NCBI GenBank assembly: GCA_964463375.1
Contig: CAYXBQ010000011.1
Span: 1 to 64,000, forward strand
DNA length: 64,000 nt
Direction: 5' to 3'
DNA from: UMGS1696 sp964463375
GTDB taxonomy: Bacteria; Bacillota; Clostridia; Oscillospirales; CAG-272
A model generated the notes under the pieces. The model ran no database searches. It worked only from the letters and a program-made list of their open reading frames with translations, and was not told the origin of the DNA. Both the position numbers and the translations under genes were made by a program. Each line of letters opens with the position of its first letter. The stretch's first letter is position 1. Shown here one piece after another: positions 8,901 through 15,782 of the stretch.

Positions 8901-10832
8901 GCGATACTTGTTCCAGTAGATTCGGAGTTTTTCACCAAAACCGGTTATGCCGTATACAAAGCTGGTTGGCATAATATTGTTGGCGCAACCAAATTAAACT
9001 GGGGAGCTACCTCATACGAATGCAGAGAACTTATCTGCGAATGGGATTCCTTAGTAGATGAATCCGTATTCGTGGTTGACTCCGGCACCTGTGGCGATGC
9101 TGTAACATGGAAGTTAGATGTGTATGATACATTGACGATCAGCGGCACTGGGGATATATGGGATTATGATTATTGGTCCAGTCCTTGGTATACATACGAG
9201 GATTCTGTCCAAAAAATCATTGTGGAAGAAGGCATTACCCGTATTGGTGATCATGCTTTCGAACTTAGATCGTCGTCCTTTGTCCAATCTCCAATATCAT
9301 TGCCAAGCACGCTACTCTCTATTGGAAAAGATGCATTTGCATATATAGGGTACTCAGTTCCGCTATATCTTCCTGGAAACCTAAAAATAATTGAAGATGA
9401 TGCATTTTTCGCTTCCGATTTTACCGAAATACACATTCCTGCAAGTGTAGAAAAAATAGGTTACTCCGAATATAGTATAAATCCGTTCGATGAGTTAAAT
9501 AATGTATTTTCCAATAACTTTTATTTGACAAAAATCGTTGTTGATGAAGCGAATCCCTATTTCTGTTCGGAAGATGGTATTTTATATACCAAGGATATGA
9601 GCACTCTTATTACCTATCCGGAAGGCAAAACCGGTGATACGTATGTAATGCCCAACAGCGTATCTGCCGTTGTAGGCCAAGCATTTGGGATGCAGTCATC
9701 AATAAAAGATCTAAAGAATATAACAATATCTGCCAGCCTAAGTAACCTGAGCACTTTCGCTTACAGTAACGTGGAATTTGAACATTATGATGTCGATCTT
9801 GACAGCCCCTATTTCTGTGCCATCGATGGTGTGGTCTACAGCAAAGACATGACGCGTTTGGAGTTATATCCAAAAGGCAAGACTGCGTACACGTATGATG
9901 TACTAGACGGAACAAAAGTGATTGCAAATCATGCGTTCGACAACTGCAATTACCTACTTACCTTAAACTTACCGGATAGTATAACCACTATAGGAAGAAT
10001 ATCATATTGTCCGCTCATAAATAACCTTGTTGTTCCCTCTCAAGTTACCAGTATTGATGTTTCGGAATGCAGTAATCTTACGGATATCTATTTCTTAGGT
10101 GACGCACCGTCTCATGTCTATACAAACTACGCTCCTTCCTCACTGACCTTCCATTGCATAGAAGGCAAAAAAGGATGGACTGTACCCACATGGACTTGTA
10201 GCCCACAGACCTATAAAACCGCCTATTTTGATCCTGATACAGTCAACCTAAACACGATCGCTTCCGGTACTTGCGGTAATAGCATTACATGGAAGATCGA
10301 TAAGGATGGCGTGATCTCCCTCCGTGGTACTGGTCCTATGGAAGATTATCGCTCTTATAGTGATGCTCCCTGGTACAATTTCAAGCAAACGATTAGAAAA
10401 GTCATCATTGGTGAAGGGATCACTTCCATCGGGAAAGATGCTTTCTCCTTGTGTGAACTGGTAGAAAAGATTTCGCTGCCCAGTACGCTTACCTCCATCG
10501 GCGAAGACGCTTTCTTGCGTTGTGAATCCGTAGAAGAAGTACGTATTCCAGATGGTGTGACTACCATCGATGAGCGCGCTTTCTCAGGATGTGACAAGCT
10601 TGCACAAATTTATGTTCCTGCCAGCGTGAACAGTATCGGGTATTATGCATTCAGTACCCGTGGCTCGCATATCTATTTCTACGGAGATGTACCAACAACT
10701 TGGTCAAATTATGCGCTTGGATATACAGATTATCACACCATCCACTATATCGAAGGAAAATCCGGTTGGACGACACCCACCTGGACAGCCCCTGATGGAA
10801 CCGTCTACAACACCGCCATTTGGAATCCATAA
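5964..10832 (+). CDS. Secreted dockerin-M4 metalloprotease with C-type lectin and BspA repeats
   Basis: A 1622-residue multidomain surface protease. In order: signal peptide (1-26); dockerin type I with two calcium loops (about 28-85, DLNNDGVVDKQD and DVDADGQLTRKD); FTP-type propeptide (about 150-215); M4 thermolysin-like catalytic domain; carboxypeptidase-regulatory-like beta-sandwich repeats (about 613-875); C-type lectin domain (about 880-1030, WIGFSDAEEEGNWKW); and two BspA-type leucine-rich blocks (about 1040-1610), each opening SGTCGxxxTWK. Zinc ligands H437, H441 and E461, base E438 and proton donor H528 keep the thermolysin 24-residue ligand spacing. The enzyme is probably active on protein or mucin-like targets, anchored through its dockerin. 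Base composition shifts within the gene: AT-rich catalytic part, GC-rich middle, AT-rich LRRs. Confidence 0.93.
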   Translation: MKTGKVLTLLLAAVTMTVSLPIHAIAMIGDLNNDGVVDKQDAKLLTEYFAGYDRNFDHTSADVDADGQLTRKDGMILNRYTDGWDRYEIPYGSTLNTKRNEELSAIAEQNDGELPEIYLDAKSSIPQAILGNYSNTIVTGYDSAIESLADIQNLMLIDSPVETFTGLETSVHNNTNFYKIQQMYKGIPVYGKELIITTDKEGNILSLTGDYTPLHDVNIIPAVTAEEALSLASEACEYDNTANAELVIYTDAANDTLAWLFKDAATTILVDAATGDILYISSNLLTSSYGGAALNGEIIVFPVDYENEMYYMRDIERNIRIYNAGNKDYETIISMDRDWDNIQICSPNNEWDEDYAIAASLLSKLIDSVDYYENVIGLDSFDNSGSPIYGFVNLSMNRSNEIFGLKNAGAASVSGFCAIICTTPTWNEVLPYQIIGHEYTHAVEKAHSNTTAGRETSAICEAYSDIMGELIEEYYTGSCDWDDHTGLARCIKNPSSRYDSSFGDELAYPEVYNGDGYYTGRKDDYGAHHNSTVISHTIYNLHNSGVIDSNTLANLLFNTLQYISRTCDFAEYRVALYCAAKHMGLSDNVLSEINTVFDAAQIPNETISGLYPEGHNIVSGTVYDEDTSIPLTGFSTKLRNGWDNQTGDVLNYVQDNSSSSNVYRYCDLPEGKYTIEVSLAGYKTTYKNITSKVAYSASELCECISQDVYMSPITTHIVSGMTLPAWVTVACSNGTVVTADAAGHYSFTLPDGTYTLTFTLDGYETTTRTVTVNGSDCTIDAVTMEANDTITLSGIVTDANGALAGVTAALLSATGQTAAVATSDDAGTFTLVIPSYGTYTLTLTKSGYGAKTVSNLVIAEDTTTLGSYTMVASIYPKLQYYNGHTYALIDERMSWDDAIAFCEKTGGHLVTITSQEENAFLMDKAFYTTDNATYYPSGAWIGFSDAEEEGNWKWVTGEAVTYTNWVEPCPEDTDGNKDYAILVPVDSEFFTKTGYAVYKAGWHNIVGATKLNWGATSYECRELICEWDSLVDESVFVVDSGTCGDAVTWKLDVYDTLTISGTGDIWDYDYWSSPWYTYEDSVQKIIVEEGITRIGDHAFELRSSSFVQSPISLPSTLLSIGKDAFAYIGYSVPLYLPGNLKIIEDDAFFASDFTEIHIPASVEKIGYSEYSINPFDELNNVFSNNFYLTKIVVDEANPYFCSEDGILYTKDMSTLITYPEGKTGDTYVMPNSVSAVVGQAFGMQSSIKDLKNITISASLSNLSTFAYSNVEFEHYDVDLDSPYFCAIDGVVYSKDMTRLELYPKGKTAYTYDVLDGTKVIANHAFDNCNYLLTLNLPDSITTIGRISYCPLINNLVVPSQVTSIDVSECSNLTDIYFLGDAPSHVYTNYAPSSLTFHCIEGKKGWTVPTWTCSPQTYKTAYFDPDTVNLNTIASGTCGNSITWKIDKDGVISLRGTGPMEDYRSYSDAPWYNFKQTIRKVIIGEGITSIGKDAFSLCELVEKISLPSTLTSIGEDAFLRCESVEEVRIPDGVTTIDERAFSGCDKLAQIYVPASVNSIGYYAFSTRGSHIYFYGDVPTTWSNYALGYTDYHTIHYIEGKSGWTTPTWTAPDGTVYNTAIWNP

Positions 10833-10841
10833 GCAACGAAA

Positions 10842-10872
10842 AACAGACCTGCCCCATGCCGGTAGGTCTGTT
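10842..10872 (+). terminator. First terminator hairpin after the metalloprotease gene
   Basis: A perfect 9-bp stem (AACAGACCT / AGGTCTGTT) starting 9 bases after the stop codon. Only a short T-rich tail follows. Confidence 0.55.
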
Positions 10873-10895
10873 CCTCATATTTTCCACAACCACAA

Positions 10896-10924
10896 AAAAG
10901 GACCGCCAACGGGGCAGTCCTTTT
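10896..10924. terminator. Second, bidirectional terminator between the protease and rpsR
   Basis: The arms AAAAGGAC and GTCCTTTT flank a GC-rich core, with A- and T-runs on opposite sides. It can therefore end transcripts from the protease (plus) and from rpsR (minus). Confidence 0.7.
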
Positions 10925-11016
10925 CTGGTTGTTGTTGATTGATTTAGTATCGCGGATTGTGTTGATTTTAGTGTATTGAAGAATGCAGTCAGCGTTATGT
11001 CGTGACGAGCAGAAAA

Positions 11017-11337
11017 TTAGTCGCTGATGTAGGGCAGCAGTGCAACGTGACGGGCCCGCTTGATGGCGGTGGTCAGCTGTCTCTGGTGCTTTGCGCAGGT
11101 ACCGGAGATCCGGCGGGGCACGATCTTTGCTCTTTCGGAGATGAACTTACGCAGACGTACTACGTCCTTATAGTCGATCTCTTCAATGCCGTCTGCACAG
11201 AAAGCGCAAACTTTCTTTCTTCTTCTGTTGGTACGCATAGCCGGTCTTGCAGCATGTGCCGGAGCAGCATTTTCAGTCTTTTCCGGTGCGGGAGCAGCAG
11301 TTTCTTCGGCTGCAACTTCGATCTTTTCAGTATCCAT
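11017..11337 (-). CDS. rpsR: 30S ribosomal protein S18, zinc-binding form with N-terminal extension
   Basis: S18 of the small ribosomal subunit, which binds the platform as a heterodimer with S6. The core (about residues 35-106) has KKVCAFCADG, DYKDVVRLRKFISER, KIVPRRISGTCAKHQRQL and KRARHVALLPY. The CxxC plus CxxH set suggests a bound zinc, unlike the cysteine-free form of Bacillus. About 33 extra Ala/Glu/Pro-rich residues precede the core, making it 106 rather than the usual 75-85 residues. Last gene of rpsF-ssb-rpsR, 47 bases after ssb. Confidence 0.96.
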   Translation of the reverse strand: MDTEKIEVAAEETAAPAPEKTENAAPAHAARPAMRTNRRRKKVCAFCADGIEEIDYKDVVRLRKFISERAKIVPRRISGTCAKHQRQLTTAIKRARHVALLPYISD

Positions 11338-11384
11338 TGCTTGAAAATCCTCCTGTTATTGATTTGTGCCTCTGGTGAGCGTCC

Positions 11385-11966
11385 TTAGAACGGCAGCTCA
11401 TCGTCATCGGCGATCTCTTCGAATTTCGGTGCGGTGGGAGCTGCGGCAGGTGCGCTGTATCCGCCACCCATGGGGGCAGCAGGTGCAGCAGCCGGGGCGC
11501 TTTGTCCACCGTAATTGCTATAGTTGTCGGGCATATAGGACGTAGCCTGACCCATACCGGCGGCGGGCTGTCCATATGCGTTTTGGCTATACATGGCAGC
11601 AGCCTGCTGTACAGCCAGGGGGCTTTCGCTCTTCGCATCCACAAAGAATGCTTCCTCGGCTACGATCTCCGTAGCAAAGCGCTTCATACCCTGCTGGTCG
11701 GTCCAGGTCCGTGTCTGGATGGAGCCCATGACACAAATGGAGCTGGCCTTCCGGAAATACCGGGTGATGAATTCTGCGGTCTGACGCCATGCCGTTACAT
11801 TGAAGAAATCGGCCTGGGGCTCTTCTGTACCGGCCTTTGCACCAAAGCGTCTGTTGACAGCGATGGTAAAGGATGTCACAGAAATGCCGGAGGGCGTGGT
11901 CTTTAACTCCGGATCGGCTGTCAGTCGCCCGCCCAGGATCACTTTATTGAAGTTAAAGTTCGCCAT
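11385..11966 (-). CDS. ssb: Single-stranded DNA-binding protein
   Basis: A 193-residue SSB that coats ssDNA in replication and repair and recruits partners through its C-terminal tip. It has an OB fold at about 1-110 (NKVILGGRLTADPELKTT, FFNVTAWRQTAEFITRYFRK, VMGSIQTRTWTDQQG), a flexible Gly/Ala/Pro/Gln/Tyr-rich linker and the acidic tip DDDELPF. The residues and length are typical of Firmicutes SsbA. It lies between rpsF and rpsR, the conserved Gram-positive order. It is presumably expressed from the strong rpsF promoter and coupled to S6/S18 autoregulation. Confidence 0.97.
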   Translation of the reverse strand: MANFNFNKVILGGRLTADPELKTTPSGISVTSFTIAVNRRFGAKAGTEEPQADFFNVTAWRQTAEFITRYFRKASSICVMGSIQTRTWTDQQGMKRFATEIVAEEAFFVDAKSESPLAVQQAAAMYSQNAYGQPAAGMGQATSYMPDNYSNYGGQSAPAAAPAAPMGGGYSAPAAAPTAPKFEEIADDDELPF

Positions 11967-12004
11967 GCTTTCATCCTTTCACATTTATTAAAAATGGAAA
12001 AGAC

Positions 12005-12319
12005 TTATTCAGCCTTGGCGTTCTTTTCTTCGTGACGGATCACGATGGAGCGCATGATGCCTTCGGTGATGCCGAAGATTCTTTCCAGCTCAGCCGGAAA
12101 AGCAGAGCCGGCTTCGAAGTTCACCAGTACATAGTAACCTTCCGGCTTATCGTTGATCGGATAGGCCAGACGTCTCTTCCCCCATTCGGCAACTTCGCCG
12201 AGAGTCCCGTTTTCTGCGATCAGTGCATTGAACTTATCCACGAGGCCTTTGGTGGCTTCTTCAGAAAGATCGGGGTCAATAACATAAAGGGTTTCGTAGG
12301 AATTCTTGATCTGTTCCAT
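12005..12319 (-). CDS. rpsF: 30S ribosomal protein S6
   Basis: A 104-residue S6 with family stretches YETLYVIDPDLSEEA, WGKRRLAYPINDKPEGYYVLVNF and the C-terminal IMRSIVIRHEE. It forms the S6:S18 dimer of the 30S platform. The ATG at 12319 follows GGGAGGT. It is first in the rpsF-ssb-rpsR operon and is preceded by a consensus promoter and an approximately 85-base leader that probably holds the S6:S18 autoregulatory site. Confidence 0.97.
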   Translation of the reverse strand: MEQIKNSYETLYVIDPDLSEEATKGLVDKFNALIAENGTLGEVAEWGKRRLAYPINDKPEGYYVLVNFEAGSAFPAELERIFGITEGIMRSIVIRHEEKNAKAE

Positions 12320-12404
12320 GTTGTTTTTACCTCCCTATGGACTTCAGACCGCCCATGAAATGATTTTGGAGCGGCAGAGAGACGGGCATAAATATCCCGT
12401 TCGA
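12320..12404 (-). promoter_or_regulatory. rpsF leader, candidate S6:S18 autoregulatory RNA
   Basis: The predicted transcript leader has an ACGGG/CCCGT hairpin near its 5' end, then a CCGC...GCGG pairing separated by an AT-rich loop. Firmicutes rpsF leaders commonly carry a structured element bound by S6:S18. I infer the same here from position and pairing, not from a full consensus match. Confidence 0.4.
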
Positions 12405-12410
12405 GAATAT

Positions 12411-12439
12411 AGTATACCATATTTTCATCCGTTTGTCAA
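12411..12439 (-). promoter_or_regulatory. Promoter of rpsF-ssb-rpsR
   Basis: A consensus TTGACA (12434-12439), 17-base spacer ending in TGG (extended -10) and TATACT (12411-12416). One of the strongest promoters in the window, as expected for a ribosomal operon. Confidence 0.85.
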
Positions 12440-12570
12440 GCATTTTTTCTCACCATACCTGCCAATTTTCCACACCATCCCGCAAGCACTTTTGACGTTT
12501 TGCGCATATCCTTTGGGATCCCATGCCAAACGAAAGCTTTCACCCACGTTTTCCCATCATTACATAAATA

Positions 12571-12601
12571 AAGACCGCCTGAAGGACATCCAGACGGTCT
12601 T
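12571..12601 (-). terminator. Terminator of the P-type ATPase gene
   Basis: On the minus strand, AAGACCGTCTGGA pairs with a GGCGGTCTT arm and is followed by TATTTA. It starts 11 bases after the stop codon. The tail is not a pure T-run, but the stem is strong. Confidence 0.7.
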
Positions 12602-12611
12602 GTATATCGTT

Positions 12612-15344
12612 TTACTGTTTTTTCTTCTTGTCGTGCATCCGGGTGAAGATCTTGCAGATCTCCACGATGGGAATGATGGAGATGGCCAGGGCCATAGCGA
12701 TGCCATATTCCCGCAGATCCAGCTTGGCCAGGCCAAAGGCGGCAGACAGGAACGGCACTTCCACCACCACGGTGGTCATCAGGAAGGACAGGATGCCCGC
12801 GCCCCACAGCCACAGGTTCTGCCCCTTCATGGTGAAGATGGAGCCGTGTAGAGAACGCATGTTGAAGCTGTGACAGATCTCTGCCATGGACAGGGTCAGG
12901 AACGCCATGGAGGTACCCAGCTGGGCGGCAGTGTAGGTCACGCCCTCAGCCGCATGGTGGGCAAACAGCACGTGTTCCCCAATGAAGTAGGAGATCAGCG
13001 TGATGGCGGTCACCAGAATACCCTGGTAGCCAACGGCCAGACCCAGACCATCGGCAAAAATGCCTTCCTTGGAGTCTCTGGGCTTGCGCTTCATGATGTC
13101 GGCCTCGGGCTTTTCCATACCCAATGCCAGCGCCGGGAAGCAGTCGGTGATCAGGTTGATCCACAGCAGCTGTACCGGCTGGAAGATGTTGATCCCCATG
13201 AGGGTCGCCACAAAAATGGACAGCACCTCGGACAGGTTGGAGGCCAGCAGGAACTGGATGGCTTTGCGGATGTTGTCGTAGATCCGGCGGCCTTCCCCTA
13301 CGGCGGAGATGATGGTGGCAAAGTTGTCGTCGGCTAAGATCATATCGGCTACGTTCTTGGTCACGTCGGTACCGGTGATACCCATGCCCACGCCGATGTC
13401 CGCATTCTTGATGGAGGGCGCATCGTTTACGCCGTCCCCGGTCATAGCGGTGACCATACCCTTCTTCCGCCATGCGTTGACGATACGGGTCTTATGCTCC
13501 GGCTGTACACGGGCGTACACAGAGTACTTTTCTACAGCGGAATCGAATTCTTCGTCGGAGATCTTGTCCAGTTCGGCACCAGTGATGGCGGCGGAAGGGT
13601 CGTCTAAGATCCCCAGCTGCATAGCGATGGCAACGGCGGTATCCTTGTGGTCCCCGGTGATCATGATGGGACGTACACCGGCGCTGCGGCATTCTTCGAT
13701 GGCAGGCTTCACTTCCGGACGAACGGGGTCGATCATACCGGTCAGACCGATGAAGCACAGGTCACATTCCACGTCCGTCGGCTCATAGGAGGTTGGCTCC
13801 GCAGACAGCAGCTTCTGGGCAGCCGCCAGCACACGCAGTGCCTTGTCTGCCATGGCCTTGTTGGCAGCGAGAATGGACTTCCGGTGGGCATCGGTCATGG
13901 GAACGATCTTGCCGCCCTCCAGCATATGGGTACAGTTCTTCAGTACTTCATCCGGCGCACCCTTGGTGAACTGGATCAGCTTTCCCTCCGCTGTACGATC
14001 AACAATGTTGATTCCATCAACATTGTTGGACTTAACATGGACATCATCCATGTTAAGTCGATGAATTGTAGTCATCATTTTCCGCATGGAATCGAAGGGT
14101 ACTTCGCCGATCCGGGGCAGGTCGTTCTTCTGGTTATTCTTATCCAGCCCCAGCTTTGCGGCATAGTTGACCAGGGCACATTCGGTGGGTTCGCCTACGG
14201 CTTCGCCGTTTTCCAGCTGGGCATCGGAGCATAGGGACATGGCGGTAGCCAACAACGTCTCGTCCTCACCCCAATGCTCTACAACGGTCATCTTGTTCTG
14301 GGTCAGGGTACCGGTCTTGTCGGAGCAAATGATCTGGGTACAGCCCAGGGTCTCTACGGCGGTCATTTTCCGAATGATGGCGGCACGATGGGACATATTG
14401 GTGACACCGATGGACAGCACGATGGTCACCACGGTAGCCAGACCTTCCGGGATCGCAGCCACGGCCAGGGATACAGCCACCATAAAGGTATCCAGCAGGG
14501 TGTGCAGGGTGATACCGTCACCGGCGATGAGAGAGCGGATCAGGTTGATGGCAAAGATCACCACGCAGATACCAATGACCAGCCAGGTCAGGATCTGGGA
14601 AAGCTGGGCCAGCTTCTTTTGCAGCGGGGTCTTGCCATCCTCGGCCTGGGCCAGTGCATCGGCGATCTTCCCCATTTCGGTATCCATACCGGTGCCGGTC
14701 ACCACAGCGGTACCACGGCCGTACACCACGGTAGAACCCATGAAGACCATGTTCTTCCGGTCACCCAGTGCCACGTCACCATTTTCCCCGGCGGTCAGTG
14801 TGGCATCGGTCTTGGTCACAGGGACAGACTCACCGGTCAAGGCGGCCTCCTCGATCTTCATGCTGGCGCAGGTCAGGATCCGTGCGTCGGCAGGTACAGC
14901 GTCACCGGCTTCTAAGATGATCACGTCCCCCACCACCAGGTCTTCGCTGCGGATGGTCTGTTGGTGTCCGTCACGCAAAACCTTGGATGTGGCAGCGGCG
15001 ATCTCCTGTAGGGCTGCGATGGCTTTTTCCGCCTTGCTCTCCTGCAACACGCCCAGCACCGCATTGATGATGACCACCGCCATGATGATCAGCACGTCTG
15101 CCGGGAATTCGTTCTCGAAGATGGCCATGACACCGGAGATGACAGCCGCCACCAGCAGGATGATGGTCATGGGCTCGGCGAACTGCTGGAAGAACCGCAC
15201 GATCATGGGTGTCTTCTTGCCCTCTACCAGCTTGTTTTTACCATTCTTTTCCAGTCTTGCCGCCGCCTCGGTGCTACTGAGTCCGGCTTCTGTGGCAGAC
15301 AGCTCCGACAGCACTTCCTCTGTCGAACATAGGTATTCCTTCAT
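12612..15344 (-). CDS. P-type cation-transporting ATPase (Ca2+/Mn2+ type)
   Basis: A 910-residue P2A-type ATPase that exports a divalent cation using ATP. It has an N-terminal cation-ATPase domain, an actuator motif LTGESVPV, the M4 metal site AIPEGL, phosphorylation site DKTGT with Asp at about 342, an N-domain KGAPDEVL, a hinge TGDGVNDAPS and an M6 NLITD segment. PEGL and N..TD are the residues that coordinate Ca2+ in SERCA, and Mn2+ is also possible. The Mn2+-type riboswitch upstream favours manganese handling. Residues about 429-448 are an extra segment encoded by two perfect inverted repeats, described separately. AAAGGAAA precedes the ATG. Confidence 0.94.
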   Translation of the reverse strand: MKEYLCSTEEVLSELSATEAGLSSTEAAARLEKNGKNKLVEGKKTPMIVRFFQQFAEPMTIILLVAAVISGVMAIFENEFPADVLIIMAVVIINAVLGVLQESKAEKAIAALQEIAAATSKVLRDGHQQTIRSEDLVVGDVIILEAGDAVPADARILTCASMKIEEAALTGESVPVTKTDATLTAGENGDVALGDRKNMVFMGSTVVYGRGTAVVTGTGMDTEMGKIADALAQAEDGKTPLQKKLAQLSQILTWLVIGICVVIFAINLIRSLIAGDGITLHTLLDTFMVAVSLAVAAIPEGLATVVTIVLSIGVTNMSHRAAIIRKMTAVETLGCTQIICSDKTGTLTQNKMTVVEHWGEDETLLATAMSLCSDAQLENGEAVGEPTECALVNYAAKLGLDKNNQKNDLPRIGEVPFDSMRKMMTTIHRLNMDDVHVKSNNVDGINIVDRTAEGKLIQFTKGAPDEVLKNCTHMLEGGKIVPMTDAHRKSILAANKAMADKALRVLAAAQKLLSAEPTSYEPTDVECDLCFIGLTGMIDPVRPEVKPAIEECRSAGVRPIMITGDHKDTAVAIAMQLGILDDPSAAITGAELDKISDEEFDSAVEKYSVYARVQPEHKTRIVNAWRKKGMVTAMTGDGVNDAPSIKNADIGVGMGITGTDVTKNVADMILADDNFATIISAVGEGRRIYDNIRKAIQFLLASNLSEVLSIFVATLMGINIFQPVQLLWINLITDCFPALALGMEKPEADIMKRKPRDSKEGIFADGLGLAVGYQGILVTAITLISYFIGEHVLFAHHAAEGVTYTAAQLGTSMAFLTLSMAEICHSFNMRSLHGSIFTMKGQNLWLWGAGILSFLMTTVVVEVPFLSAAFGLAKLDLREYGIAMALAISIIPIVEICKIFTRMHDKKKKQ
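14000..14059. repeat. Two adjacent perfect inverted repeats inside the ATPase coding sequence
   Basis: Repeat 1 has arms 14000-14012 and 14016-14028 (13 bp, 3-base loop). Repeat 2 has arms 14029-14041 and 14047-14059 (13 bp, 5-base loop). They abut exactly and are in frame, encoding about 20 residues (LNMDDVHVKSNNVDGINIVD) in the nucleotide-binding domain. Related pumps usually run directly from TIHR to a short turn and KLIQFTKGAP. The stretch is AT-richer than the gene around it, which suggests an inserted palindromic element. Confidence 0.85.
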
Positions 15345-15441
15345 ACATCGTTTCCTTTCTGATTCTTGTCCGTTCTATCCTTCCCCAAAATAGGCACGAA
15401 TAGACGGGGATCGATCGCATAGGGGAGCAGATATGAAAAAA

Positions 15442-15571
15442 GAGACTTTCTGCTCTCCGCAGATAAGTCTCATCATTTCAAATAAAGCCAGAGTGCCGCA
15501 TGGACACCCGTGTGTTGGCAGTATTACAGAGATTCGCACCTCTGCCGACTACTCCCTTGTCTTACAATAGA
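15442..15571 (-). ncRNA. yybP-ykoY (Mn2+) riboswitch with terminator
   Basis: Read on the minus strand just after the promoter: AAGGGAGTAG (about 15550-15559), a variable stem, then CACTCTGGC and GAGACTT (about 15465-15471). These are the conserved loop elements of the yybP-ykoY class. GAGACTT then pairs with AAGTCTC to form a terminator hairpin (15442-15471) followed by six T residues. Known members bind Mn2+ and relieve termination, and they often control cation P-type ATPases, as here. The terminator ends about 90 bases before the ATG. Confidence 0.85.
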
Positions 15572-15572
15572 T

Positions 15573-15601
15573 ATTGTAGCATATTTCGGTGTGTTTGTCA
15601 A
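15573..15601 (-). promoter_or_regulatory. Promoter of the riboswitch-ATPase transcript
   Basis: A consensus TTGACA (15596-15601), 17-base spacer ending in TGC (extended -10) and TACAAT (15573-15578). Transcription would start just before the aptamer. Confidence 0.85.
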
Positions 15602-15782
15602 GGGGGAGATGAAAATTTCTACAAAAGAGGAAAAATCGTGTATTTTTGCGGGAAACCGGTGTATCGTGGGGTAAAGCGACTGTTTTTTGCATAAAGTCCG
15701 CTATTTTTCCAGTTTTCCTCTTCCATTTTCGCCAAACTTATGCTATACTATACAAAAATCACACAACCAAAGGAGCCATCCT

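Noticed and set aside
14167..15393. 408-codon plus-strand frame opposite the ATPase
   Set aside because: Ser/Thr/Met-rich shadow translation of the ATPase's reverse strand; it also overlaps the riboswitch region and shows no family motifs.
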